Made by a program: the position numbers and the translations under genes. A model generated the notes under the pieces. The model made no database searches. It saw only the letters and a program-made list of their open reading frames with translations, and was not told the DNA's origin. DNA of 64,000 bases from positions 4,030,001 through 4,094,000 of the forward strand of contig NZ_CP022296.1 in NCBI RefSeq assembly GCF_017310035.1. The letters run 5' to 3'. The stretch is from Nocardioides sp. S5. Its GTDB lineage: Bacteria; Actinomycetota; Actinomycetes; Propionibacteriales; Nocardioidaceae. This document shows, piece after piece, positions 19,395-28,054 of the stretch (its first letter is position 1; each line of letters opens with the position of its first letter).

Positions 19395-20725
19395 GGCAGG
19401 CTCCTGGAGGTGGCGCGCAGGCCGGTGAGCCAGCGCGGGGTGTCGATGCGGACGAGCCAGGCGATCGTCACCGCCGAGGCGGTGAGCAGGAGCGAGGCGG
19501 CCACGACCGTCGTGCGGTGGGCGTCGAGGTCGAGGATGGCGAAGAGCCCGCCGGAGCCGGTGGTGGTGAAGACGACGCCGAGGCACACCGCCGCCGCGAG
19601 GCCCGCCCTGGACTCGACGGTCAGCTCGGCGAGCCGCGAGGCCGGCAGGACCACGGTGGACCGCTGGACGACGAACTCCGCCAGCGCGAGCTCGAACAGC
19701 ACCAGCGCCGCCAGCAGCACGACGGCGAACCCGCTGCCGTGCAGCACCAGCAGGAGGCCGGCACCGACGGGTGCGGGCACCAGCAGCAGGACGGCGTTGC
19801 GCCGCGAGAGCGCGGCGAGCCGCCGCGGATCGGCACCGGCCCGCTCCGCGAGGCACATCCCGTAGCCGAAGGTCTCCGGGGAGACGAAGCGGACGTGGCG
19901 GGCGCGGAGGAGGAGCGTGGCGACCAGCGCTGCGGCGAGCAGCACGTGCTGGCCGAGCGCGGCGAAGCGCCCGGCAGACCCGAGGGCGGTCGCAGCGACC
20001 CACCCGAGGGCGAGCAGGAGCACGACCGTACGACCGGCCGACCGGTGGGCCGCCGGCACACGCGGTCCCAGTCCGTGGTCGCCGATCCACCGCGAGGCGC
20101 GGGAGGTGGCCAGTCCCGTCGCGACCACCACCGCAGCAGCGCCCGCCCACAGCAGGGTGCGCGGCGCGGACGTCTCCCCCAGGGCGGCACCGAGGACCGT
20201 CTCGACGACCGAGCCCAGGGAGGCCGGGAGGTCGGTGAGGCCGCCGCGGGCCACCTGGCCCGCCGAGACCACGACCGCCGGGACGTAGGAGAGGCTGAGC
20301 CCGACCACGAGGCCGCGCCCGGTCCGTGCCGGCAGGGCCAGCAGCAGGGTGCGGTGGTTGCGCTCGACCCGGACGAGGTGCCGGGCGAACCCCAGGCCGA
20401 GCAGGCACAGCACCGCCAGGAGCGCCGCGGGCACCAGCCACCGGTACGCCGACGGGACCGCCGTACGCAGCGGCGGCGCCTGTGCCCCCAGCACGGTGGC
20501 GACCGCGAGCGCCGCCCACGCCACCAGCACCAGCCGCGAGGCGATGCCCTCCCGGAGGCCGAGGACGGAGAGGACCGACGCCACCCGGTGGACCTGCTGA
20601 CGGTGCTCGTGCCGGGCGCCGGCGCGCATCCCGGTGAACGCTCCGCCGACCAGTCGCGCCGCGGTGGCGGCTCCGGGGCGGGAGCGGACGCGCCGATCGG
20701 CGGTGTGCACCGTGTCCACGTCCAC
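19391..20725 (-). CDS. Large polytopic membrane protein of the bacteriocin operon
   Basis: A 444-residue protein with a ~65-residue polar, Arg-rich N-terminus and roughly ten to eleven hydrophobic helices. It is the first gene after the precursor (41 bases) and is coupled to the ATPase downstream. Circular-bacteriocin loci encode a large membrane protein in this position (AS-48B/CclB type), thought to act in cyclisation or export. No enzymatic motif can be read, and direct homology cannot be claimed. The GTG start at 20725 has GGGACGGGA just upstream. Confidence 0.65.
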   Translation of the reverse strand: MDVDTVHTADRRVRSRPGAATAARLVGGAFTGMRAGARHEHRQQVHRVASVLSVLGLREGIASRLVLVAWAALAVATVLGAQAPPLRTAVPSAYRWLVPAALLAVLCLLGLGFARHLVRVERNHRTLLLALPARTGRGLVVGLSLSYVPAVVVSAGQVARGGLTDLPASLGSVVETVLGAALGETSAPRTLLWAGAAAVVVATGLATSRASRWIGDHGLGPRVPAAHRSAGRTVVLLLALGWVAATALGSAGRFAALGQHVLLAAALVATLLLRARHVRFVSPETFGYGMCLAERAGADPRRLAALSRRNAVLLLVPAPVGAGLLLVLHGSGFAVVLLAALVLFELALAEFVVQRSTVVLPASRLAELTVESRAGLAAAVCLGVVFTTTGSGGLFAILDLDAHRTTVVAASLLLTASAVTIAWLVRIDTPRWLTGLRATSRSLP

Positions 20726-20765
20726 TCCCGTCCCGGATCTCTTCAGCCAGCTCAGTACGAGCAGG

Positions 20766-21038
20766 TCACCAGGCCACGAAGGTCTTGAGGGCCCACTTCT
20801 TCGCGTAGCCGTAGATCAGGCCCGCGAGGGCGGTGGCGATGCCGAAGGACGCGACGACGGACGCGGCGAGGGCCGCCCACGACAGCGCGTTGAGGGCCCA
20901 GTAGAGGGCACCGGCGGCGGCCGCGCTGAGCTTCAGGGTGGTGGTCGCGCTGAAGACCAGGGCGATCGCCAGCAGGGCCCCGACGGCCATCTTCGTGGGC
21001 GCGGGTGCCGACAGGGCGGCGGTGTTACGGTTGGTCAT
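20766..21038 (-). CDS. Circular bacteriocin precursor (AS-48/uberolysin-like)
   Basis: A 90-residue peptide. A short polar leader (MTNRNTAALSAPAPTK) is followed by an almost continuous hydrophobic, Ala-rich region able to form four to five helices. It ends in a Lys-containing helix and an aromatic end, GYAKKWALKTFVAW, strikingly like the C-termini of AS-48 (RAVIAW) and uberolysin (AVIW). ATTTL in the first half matches the ATTI element of circularin A. Mature size would be about 60-70 residues; the leader cut is unclear (after residue ~20-27). AAAAGGAAC precedes the ATG at 21038. The six genes downstream encode the membrane, ATPase and SpoIIM-type proteins expected for cyclisation, export and immunity. 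Probably a head-to-tail cyclised membrane-permeabilising peptide. Confidence 0.72.
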   Translation of the reverse strand: MTNRNTAALSAPAPTKMAVGALLAIALVFSATTTLKLSAAAAGALYWALNALSWAALAASVVASFGIATALAGLIYGYAKKWALKTFVAW

Positions 21039-21095
21039 CTCTTCGTTCCTTTTCTGAGGAGCCGCCGGGGTTCAGTCCCGGCTGCCGGAGGGTGT

Positions 21096-21146
21096 GTGAC
21101 CGCTCGGTCACGGGGCGTGATCGTCATTGCGTGTCGCTCACGCCCC
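21096..21146. promoter_or_regulatory. Twin inverted repeats in the bacteriocin-operon upstream region
   Basis: Two adjacent dyads lie 58-108 bp before the precursor start. GTGACC/GGTCAC (21096-21101, 21106-21111) has a 4-base loop. GGGGCGTGA/TCACGCCCC (21112-21120, 21138-21146) has perfect 9-base arms with a 17-base centre. Their position suits a response-regulator operator for the NarL-type regulator at 23606-24274; this link is inferred. Confidence 0.45.
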
Positions 21147-21188
21147 ATCCACCGAGCCGGCGGCCGAGGCACCTGACCCCGTCCGCCT

Positions 21189-21207
21189 GTGGCCCCGTGG
21201 GGCCCAC
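21189..21207 (-). terminator. GC-rich hairpin after the sensor-kinase gene
   Basis: GTGGCCCC and GGGGCCCAC pair with one bulge, 60 bases beyond the kinase stop. It is not followed by a long T run, so terminator function is tentative. Confidence 0.4.
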
Positions 21208-21267
21208 CTCAGTTCTAGTCGTCGCCGATGACCGCGACCATTAACCTTTGGCCACTCGTGGGCCGGG

Positions 21268-23202
21268 TCAGCCGCTCGCGTGTCGGCCGCGCGCGACCGC
21301 GACCACGGGAGCGACCGGCAGCGTCACCGCGACGCACCACCGCGGCCCGACGGTCCCCGCAGAGAAGGTGCCGCCGGAGACCGCCACGCGCTCGCGGATG
21401 CCGCGGAGCCCGTAGCCGCTGGACAGGTGCGCCAGCTGCCCCCCGGCCGCTCCGGAGGGCACCGAGTTGCTGATCGTCAGCCGCACCGTGTCGTCGCCGA
21501 CGCCGATGTGTCCGCGGACCTCGCCCCCCGGGGCGCCGTGACGCAGCACGTTGGTCGTGGCCTCCTGCAGCACGCGGACGACGGTGAGCCGGGTCGTCGG
21601 GTCGACCTCGTCGACAGCGGGGTCCACGACGATCTCGGCGTCGTGGCCGTGCTCCGCGAGCTTGTCGCCCATCACGCGGGAGACGACCGACGGAGTCACC
21701 AGCGGACCCGACGCACCCGCGCTCGCGGGGGCGGCCGACATCACCGAGAGGAGCACCTCCAGCTCGCCGGACGCAGCCGCGAGGGTGGCGTCGATCCGGC
21801 CCAGCACCTCACGCAGGCGGTCCGGGTCGCGGACGTGGTCGACGGCATTGACCTGCAGCGCGACGAGCGACAGCTGGTGCCCCAGCTGGTCGTGCAGGTC
21901 CCGGGCCAGCGACGTGCGCTCCCCCGGCCCGATGTCGGCGCGCTCGGAGGCGAGCCGCTCCTCGTCGGAGGTCCAGCGGCGCATCGTGTGGAGGTAGTCG
22001 CGCACGGCCAGCGCCATGAGGGTGGCTCCGAGCGCTCCGGCGGCGACGGCGGCCAGGTCGTGGAGCGTGTCCGCTCCTCCGAGGAGGAGCCGCTGCAGGG
22101 TGTAGGCCAGGACCCCGCCCAGCGCGCCGAGCCGCCACGGCGTACGCCACGGCGCAAGGGCGACCGCGGCCACCACGGCGGTGACGGACACCGCGACGAC
22201 CCACGCCGTCGCGTCGACGAACAACGTCGAAGCCAGCACGAGCAGCCCGGCGGGCGCACCCCACGCGGGGCGCACACAGGTGAGTGCCGCCACGAGGAGC
22301 GCCACGACCAGCGTCCACTCATGGGGGGCGAGCCCGGGCGCGGCCCGCAGTGCTCCCGCCGCGGCGAGACCCGCGAGGCTGACGGCGGCGGCCAACCGCA
22401 CGCTCCGGAGCCTCGTCGCTGCCTGCCGCTCGAGCGAGGCCCGCTCGGTGCCGGCCTCGACCTCCGTGGCCCGCAGGACCTCCAGCAGCCGGCGCAGGCT
22501 CGCGAGCGCGGCACTGGCGTCGTCGCGCACCGCGTGGAGCGCTCGGTGCAGGTCCGCCGGCTCCGTGCTGGCGAGGCTCCTGGCGCTCTCTCGGCGGGCG
22601 TGGCTGAAGAGCCCCTCGGTCGCCGTGCGGAGGTCGGCGGCGAGCAGGCGCCTCTCGTCCCGCCTCAGGCGCGCGTTCTCCGCGCGCAGGGCCTCGACGC
22701 GGGCGTCCGCGGCGGAGCGCTGGGTCGTGACGAAGCCGACCGCCAGCCCGGCGAGGACCCCCAGCGCGCAGAGGGTGAGGATCCCCACCACGGCCGTGTG
22801 CCCTTGGGTCTCGTAGGTCCACACCGAGAACACGCCGCAGATCGCGGCGACCGCGACGAGGAGCGGCGCCGAGCGACGGGCCGACGCCAGGGCCACCGCG
22901 ATGGGCAGCCACCAGAGCTCGAACCCGGTGATCTCCTGTCGGACGACGACGAAGCCCGCCGTCACCATGGTCGAGACCACCAGGACGCGGTGCCACCCCC
23001 AGAGCAGGGACAGGCAGGCGACGAGGCCGGCGAGACGGTGCAGACCCGGTGCCCACGGCTCCTCGGGGCCCTCACCGATGACCAGGCGGTAGGGGAAGTC
23101 GGCGGCGTCGAGCAGCATGAACGTGGCCAGCACCAGCCGGGCGATCAGCCGGTGGTCAGTGGGTGCGGGAGCCACCGCGTCGACCGACGTCCTCGCTGCC
23201 AT
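21268..23202 (-). CDS. NarL-type sensor histidine kinase with duplicated membrane/dimerisation parts
   Basis: A 644-residue kinase. A first membrane block (about residues 18-162, four to five helices) is followed by a helical segment shaped like a HisKA_3 domain, but LRT replaces the LHD phosphorylation motif. A second membrane block (about 270-400) follows. The functional HisKA_3 has ARDLHDQLGHQLSL (His437), and the HATPase has NVLRHG and GYGLRGIRER. The degenerate first copy suggests an internal duplication that lost catalysis. ATG at 23202 was chosen because GGGGGAG is 8 bases upstream. The probable partner is the NarL-type regulator at 23606-24274. The input may be the small secreted peptide encoded next to it. 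Confidence 0.85.
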   Translation of the reverse strand: MAARTSVDAVAPAPTDHRLIARLVLATFMLLDAADFPYRLVIGEGPEEPWAPGLHRLAGLVACLSLLWGWHRVLVVSTMVTAGFVVVRQEITGFELWWLPIAVALASARRSAPLLVAVAAICGVFSVWTYETQGHTAVVGILTLCALGVLAGLAVGFVTTQRSAADARVEALRAENARLRRDERRLLAADLRTATEGLFSHARRESARSLASTEPADLHRALHAVRDDASAALASLRRLLEVLRATEVEAGTERASLERQAATRLRSVRLAAAVSLAGLAAAGALRAAPGLAPHEWTLVVALLVAALTCVRPAWGAPAGLLVLASTLFVDATAWVVAVSVTAVVAAVALAPWRTPWRLGALGGVLAYTLQRLLLGGADTLHDLAAVAAGALGATLMALAVRDYLHTMRRWTSDEERLASERADIGPGERTSLARDLHDQLGHQLSLVALQVNAVDHVRDPDRLREVLGRIDATLAAASGELEVLLSVMSAAPASAGASGPLVTPSVVSRVMGDKLAEHGHDAEIVVDPAVDEVDPTTRLTVVRVLQEATTNVLRHGAPGGEVRGHIGVGDDTVRLTISNSVPSGAAGGQLAHLSSGYGLRGIRERVAVSGGTFSAGTVGPRWCVAVTLPVAPVVAVARGRHASG

Positions 23203-23286
23203 CCGCACTGCTCCCCCGAGCGCCACTCATGTCGGAGCCCAGTCTGGCACGAGCCCTACCTCGCGAGGAGCACGGCACGCGGCCCG

Positions 23287-23316
23287 CCCCTCCCGGCCGC
23301 GACGTGCCGGGAGGGG
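23287..23316 (-). terminator. Perfect 10-bp-stem hairpin after the small peptide gene
   Basis: CCCCTCCCGG (23287-23296) and CCGGGAGGGG (23307-23316) form a perfect stem with a 10-base loop, starting 7 bases after the peptide gene stop. It likely ends or attenuates that transcript before the kinase gene. No T run follows. Confidence 0.6.
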
Positions 23317-23323
23317 TCGATGA

Positions 23324-23476
23324 TCACGGGCAGCGGAACTTGAGGATCGTGCAGAGGAAGCCGTTGGTCCCCTCGTCCACGACGGGGCCGACGACCGCGT
23401 GCGCCGGCTGGACCCCGGCGGCGAGGACGAGGGCGACGGCGGCAGTGGTGAACAGGCGGGTGGCGGTGCGGATCAT
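23324..23476 (-). CDS. Secreted 23-residue two-cysteine peptide, candidate pheromone
   Basis: The 50-residue product starts MIRTATRLF, has a clean signal peptide core (TTAAVALVLAAGV) and an AHA-VV cleavage site after residue 27. It leaves a 23-residue peptide ending GFLCTILKFRCP. Cys42 and Cys49 could close an 8-residue disulfide ring. It sits alone between a sensor kinase and a divergent response-regulator gene, upstream of the bacteriocin operon, which is the arrangement of a peptide signal with its two-component system. It could instead be a small antimicrobial peptide. I see only a weak ribosome-binding site before the ATG at 23476. No family recognised. Confidence 0.6.
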   Translation of the reverse strand: MIRTATRLFTTAAVALVLAAGVQPAHAVVGPVVDEGTNGFLCTILKFRCP

Positions 23477-23605
23477 GGGTGGTCCGTTCTCGGGTGGTGG
23501 GTCGTTCTGACCTCCGGAGTATCGAGTCCGTCGAGGGTGCCGCGGCATTCACTTTCGGCCAGACTGTGCGACCGGCCCGCTCCCCGCGCCGGTTAGGGTG
23601 GCGGC

Positions 23606-24274
23606 GTGGGGGTCGCAGCGCAGGTGCTCGTCGTCGACGACGACGACGTGGTGCGGAGCTCCTACCGCTCGATCATCGACCACCTCGACGGCTTCGAGGT
23701 CTGCGGCGAGGCAGCGACGGGGCTCGCGGGCGTGGAGCGCTACGGCGAGCTCCGTCCCGACCTGGTCCTCATGGACATCCAGATGCCCCGGATGTCGGGC
23801 ATCGAGGCCACCGCGGAGATCTGTCGGCGGTGGCCCGGGGCCTGCATCGTGGTCATCACGACCTTCGGCACCGCCGACCACGTGGTCGCCGCCCTGCGCG
23901 CAGGTGCTTCGGGCTACCTGCTCAAGGACGCGACCAGCGACCTGCTGCGCACCGGGATGCGGCAGGCCCTCGACGGTGAGATGCCGCTGTCCGGGCCCGT
24001 CCGGCGCGAGCTGGTGGCGTCGATGGTCGCCGAGGGAGCGCCACCTCTCGCGCGCAGCGTGCCCGACCTGACCCCGCGCGAGCTCGAGCTGCTCCAGTGG
24101 CTGGCCCACGGCCTCACCAACCAGCAGATCGCCGAGCGGATGTACCTCTCCGCGGGCTCGGTCAAGCAGTACATGTCCAACGTCGGCGCGAAGCTCGGGG
24201 CCCGGTCGCGGACCCAGATCCTCATCACCGCCGTACGTCTCCGCCTGGTCGACCCGGACGCCGCGGGCGGCTGA
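23606..24274 (+). CDS. NarL/FixJ-type response regulator
   Basis: A 222-residue regulator. The receiver has the acidic pocket VVDDDD and phospho-acceptor Asp57 in LVLMDIQMPRMSG, with the conserved Lys in GYLLKDA. The C-terminal LuxR HTH reads LTPRELELLQWLAHGLTNQQIAERMYLSAGSVKQYMSNV. GTG start at 23606, divergent from the small peptide gene with 129 bp between them. It is the probable partner of the kinase at 21268-23202, and the twin dyads upstream of the bacteriocin precursor are candidate binding sites. It converges on the gamma-glutamyltransferase gene (21 bp gap). Confidence 0.93.
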   Translation: MGVAAQVLVVDDDDVVRSSYRSIIDHLDGFEVCGEAATGLAGVERYGELRPDLVLMDIQMPRMSGIEATAEICRRWPGACIVVITTFGTADHVVAALRAGASGYLLKDATSDLLRTGMRQALDGEMPLSGPVRRELVASMVAEGAPPLARSVPDLTPRELELLQWLAHGLTNQQIAERMYLSAGSVKQYMSNVGAKLGARSRTQILITAVRLRLVDPDAAGG

Positions 24275-24295
24275 CGGCCGGGTCGACCTGCGGGC

Positions 24296-26146
24296 TCAGC
24301 GGGGGTCGACCACCTTGGCGGACCCCTTGCCGCGACGGCTGGGCTCGGCCACTGCGGTCATCCGCTTGCGGGGACCGAGCTCGATCGCCGTGGCCGCACC
24401 GATCTCCGCCGCACTGGTGAACGCGTCGCCCGCCGGGACCAGCGTGTGCCCGAGGGCGGTGAGCGCCGGACCGTAGGCCGCGATGAACGCCGGCTCGGCG
24501 GTCACGCTCGCGGTGTTGCGCTGCGCAGCGCGCGGAGCCGCGATCGCCTCCTCGATCGTCATGCCGAGGTCGATCCGGTTCACGAGCACCTGCAGGACCG
24601 TGGTGATGATCGTCGATCCGCCGGGCGAGCCGAGCGCCAGGAAGGGCTTGCCGTCCTTGAGCACGATCGTCGGCGACATGGAGCTGCGCGGGCGCTTGCC
24701 CGGCTGGATCCGGTTCGGGTCGCCGGCGGCGTACACGGTCGAGAAGTCGGTCAGCTCGTTGTTGAGCAGGAAGCCGTGACCGGGCACGACCATGCCGGAG
24801 CCGCCGGTCTGCTCGATGGTGAGGGTGTACTCCACGACGTTGCCCCACCGGTCGGCGACGGTGAGGTTGGTGGTGGAGATGTTCTCGGTGTCGGCGTCGG
24901 TGGTGCCCTTCGTGGTCGCCGGTCCGCACACCCCGTCGTACGCCGTCACGTCGCCCGCCGCGACCGGCTTGGTGGCCGCCCTGGCCGGGTCGAGGGCACA
25001 GGCGCGCTCGGCGGCGTAGGTGTCGTCGAGCAGGCGCTTGACCGGCACGTCGACGAAGGCCGGGTCGCCGAGGTACTTCCCGCGGTCGGCGAACGCCAGC
25101 GCGCTGGCCTCGAGGTAGTGGTGCAGCGCCTGCTGGGGCGTCATGGCGGAGAGGTCGTAGCGCTCGAGGATGTTGAGGGCCTCGCCGACGGTGGTGCCTC
25201 CCGACGACGACGGCGCCATGCCGTAGACGTCGTGGCCGCGGTAGGTCGTGCGGGTGGCCCGCTGCGAGCGGACGCGGTAGTCGCGCAGGTCGCGGGGGGT
25301 CAGCCAGCCGGGCGGCACCGGGAGGTCGGTGTTCCTCGTGGTGCGCGGCTTGCGCACCACGTCGGACATGATGCGGGCGAGCTTGCCGCGGTAGAACGCC
25401 TTGGTGCCGCGCCTGGCGATCAGGTCGTAGGTCTCGGCGAGGTCGGGGTTGCGGAAGACCGTCCCGACCGCCGGGGCGTCGCCCTTCGGCAGGAACAGCT
25501 TCTTGGTGTCCTTGAACGCTGCGAACCGCACCTCGTTGTCGAGGGTCTGCTGGCGGAAGGTCTCGTCGACCCGGAAACCGCGGCGCGCGACCTTCGTGGC
25601 CGGGGCCAGGGCGTCGGCCAGGGAGAGCGTGCCCCAGTTGGCCAGCGCCTTGTCCCACGTGGCGAGCGTGCCGGGCGTGCCGACGCTCGCGCCGCTGGTG
25701 ACCAGCTCGGGGGTGAAGTTGTAGGGCTTGCCCGTCGCCGGGTCGATGAAGGCGTCGTCGGGCATCCGCATCGGGGCGGTCTCGCGGCCGTCGAGGGTGC
25801 GGACCTTGCCGGACTTCGCGTTGTAGTAGACGAAGTAGCCGCCACCGCCGATGCCCGCGCTGTAGGGCTCGGTGACGCCGAGGGTCGCGGCGGCCGCGAC
25901 GGCGGCGTCGACCGCGTTGCCGCCGGCCTTGAGCACCTTGAGCCCCGCAGCGCTGGCCTCGGGGTCGACGGTGCTGATCGCGCCTCCCGTGCCGACCGCG
26001 AACGGGTCCTTGACGGTGGGGCGCTCCGAGACGGCGGACTGCTGGGCCGCGGGCTCGGCCGGTGCCGGCGACCCGACGAGGACGGCAGCGACGGCGAGTC
26101 CGCTGGCCGAGACGGTGGCGCTCACGCGGCGGGCGAGGTGGGGCAT
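24296..26146 (-). CDS. ggt: Gamma-glutamyltransferase, secreted
   Basis: A 616-residue precursor of an N-terminal-nucleophile hydrolase that transfers or hydrolyses gamma-glutamyl groups of glutathione-like compounds. It has a signal peptide (VSGLAVAAVLVGSPAPAE type, after MPHLARR), then the large subunit with GNAVDAAVAAAATLGVTEPYSAGIGGGG. The autoprocessing site lies before Thr425 in ISTTNLTVAD (the usual TTH is TTN here). The substrate-binding SSMSPTIV and GSPGGSTIITTV segments follow. ATG at 26146 has GGGAGGA 6 bases upstream. In a mycothiol-using actinobacterium its natural substrate is uncertain. Confidence 0.92.
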   Translation of the reverse strand: MPHLARRVSATVSASGLAVAAVLVGSPAPAEPAAQQSAVSERPTVKDPFAVGTGGAISTVDPEASAAGLKVLKAGGNAVDAAVAAAATLGVTEPYSAGIGGGGYFVYYNAKSGKVRTLDGRETAPMRMPDDAFIDPATGKPYNFTPELVTSGASVGTPGTLATWDKALANWGTLSLADALAPATKVARRGFRVDETFRQQTLDNEVRFAAFKDTKKLFLPKGDAPAVGTVFRNPDLAETYDLIARRGTKAFYRGKLARIMSDVVRKPRTTRNTDLPVPPGWLTPRDLRDYRVRSQRATRTTYRGHDVYGMAPSSSGGTTVGEALNILERYDLSAMTPQQALHHYLEASALAFADRGKYLGDPAFVDVPVKRLLDDTYAAERACALDPARAATKPVAAGDVTAYDGVCGPATTKGTTDADTENISTTNLTVADRWGNVVEYTLTIEQTGGSGMVVPGHGFLLNNELTDFSTVYAAGDPNRIQPGKRPRSSMSPTIVLKDGKPFLALGSPGGSTIITTVLQVLVNRIDLGMTIEEAIAAPRAAQRNTASVTAEPAFIAAYGPALTALGHTLVPAGDAFTSAAEIGAATAIELGPRKRMTAVAEPSRRGKGSAKVVDPR

Positions 26147-26219
26147 GGGGTTCCTCCCGAGAGTCGTTGCGACCACCCTGCCTGCCGCGGCAGGCTCTGT
26201 CCACGTCCGCCGGGAGGGG

Positions 26220-26738
26220 TCAGCGCACCACCTCGTAGCGCCCGCACATGAAGTCCCGGTTGCGCGCGACCTCCTCGAGCCGCAGCTCGACGTGGCGCGG
26301 CAGGACGGGCGCGCCGCTGCCCACGGTCACCGGGGCGTACTGCAGCCACACCTCGTCGAGGAGCCCGGCGTCGTGGAGCTGGCCGACGAGGTCTCCCCCG
26401 CCCACGACCCACAGGTCCTTGCCGTCGGCCGCCTCGGTCATCGCGGCGTGCACACGGCGTACGTCGTCGCGGGCGAAGCGCACGCTGTCCGGAGCCTCCG
26501 GGAAGGTGCGGTGCGTCATCACCCACGTCGGCAGCGGCCCCCACGGGTCGTCGTCGTGGTCGAGGATCCACTGCCAGGTCGTGGCGCCCATGACGCAGGC
26601 ACCGAGGCGCTCGCGGAAGCCGGGGTAGCCCATCGGCCCGTCGGGGTCGATGTCGCGCGACATCAGCCAGTCGAGCGAGTGGTCGTCGGTCGCGATGAAG
26701 CCGTCGAGGGTGCAGCCGGTGTAGTAGATCGTCGCCAT
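26220..26738 (-). CDS. Dihydrofolate-reductase-fold (RibD C-terminal-like) protein
   Basis: A 172-residue protein starting MATIYYTGCTLDGFIATDD, typical of the RibD_C/dihydrofolate-reductase-like superfamily. It has the GATTWQWIL helix and the NADPH-binding LWVVGGGDLVGQLHDAGLLDEV motif. Members reduce pterin- or riboflavin-pathway-like substrates or are uncharacterised; this stand-alone form without a deaminase domain belongs to the latter group. It stands alone between ggt and a TetR regulator on the same strand. Confidence 0.85.
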   Translation of the reverse strand: MATIYYTGCTLDGFIATDDHSLDWLMSRDIDPDGPMGYPGFRERLGACVMGATTWQWILDHDDDPWGPLPTWVMTHRTFPEAPDSVRFARDDVRRVHAAMTEAADGKDLWVVGGGDLVGQLHDAGLLDEVWLQYAPVTVGSGAPVLPRHVELRLEEVARNRDFMCGRYEVVR

Positions 26739-26795
26739 CGGTCCAGCGTGCCACCGGCGGGCGGTGGTGCACCCGACCGGAATTGCCGCCCTGGG

Positions 26796-27383
26796 TCAGC
26801 GGACGAGCGCGTCGAGCGCAGGTTCGGCAGCCTCCGGCGGCAGGTGGCCGAGGGTGATGAGCTGGGCCATGCCGTGCACGGTCGACCAGAGGGCGGCCGA
26901 CAGCGCGGTGGGGTCGCGGCCCTCGTAGCCGGGCTCCTCCACCAGCTCGCCGACGAGGTCGCCGAGGAGCTCCTCGTTGCGGGCGATCAGCGGCGCCATC
27001 TCGGCGCTGGGCGTGCCGGCGGCGCAGTAGTCGGGGTCGAAGACCAGCGCGAACGCCTGCGGGTGCGTCGCTGCGTAGCGGACGTAGGCGAGCCCGAGGG
27101 CGCGCACCTTCGCCACAGTGCCGTCGGCGGTCGCGACCGCCTCCTCCTGCGCGGCGAGCAGAGCGGCCATGCCGCGTACGCCGAGCGCGCGGAGCAGCGC
27201 CGCCCGGTCGCCGAAGTGATGGTAGGGCGCGTTGTGGCTGACCCCGGCGCGGCGAGCCACCTCACGGAGGCTGATCTTCGCCGCGGAGGTCGTCTCCAGG
27301 AGGTCGAGCGCTGCGTCCTCGAGCGCTGCCTGGAGGTTCCCGTGGTGGTAGCCGCCGGCGTTCTTCGGCAGGGATCTTGACAT
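26796..27383 (-). CDS. TetR-family transcriptional regulator
   Basis: About 195 residues. The N-terminal TetR HTH reads ALEDAALDLLETTSAAKISLREVARRAGVSHNAPYHHFGDRAALL, and the rest is a helical ligand domain of the TetR_C_33-like type (GLAYVRYAATHPQAFALVF). ATG at 27383 was preferred; ATG at 27392 adds three residues. It is divergent from the flavodoxin-fold oxidoreductase gene, the classical layout for a repressor of that gene. The shared 65-bp gap holds a direct repeat. Confidence 0.88.
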   Translation of the reverse strand: MSRSLPKNAGGYHHGNLQAALEDAALDLLETTSAAKISLREVARRAGVSHNAPYHHFGDRAALLRALGVRGMAALLAAQEEAVATADGTVAKVRALGLAYVRYAATHPQAFALVFDPDYCAAGTPSAEMAPLIARNEELLGDLVGELVEEPGYEGRDPTALSAALWSTVHGMAQLITLGHLPPEAAEPALDALVR

Positions 27384-27411
27384 GAGCAACATCCTACTTC
27401 AATGTGGGCGG

Positions 27412-27438
27412 TGTCCAGATTCTTGTCACTGTCCAGAT
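27412..27438. promoter_or_regulatory. Direct repeat in TetR/oxidoreductase divergent gap
   Basis: TGTCCAGAT occurs twice, 18 bp apart (27412-27420, 27430-27438), in the gap between the divergent genes. Candidate regulator or promoter element; function inferred from position only. Confidence 0.3.
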
Positions 27439-27448
27439 GGAGCCCGTC

Positions 27449-28046
<598 letters not shown>

Positions 28047-28054
<8 letters not shown>

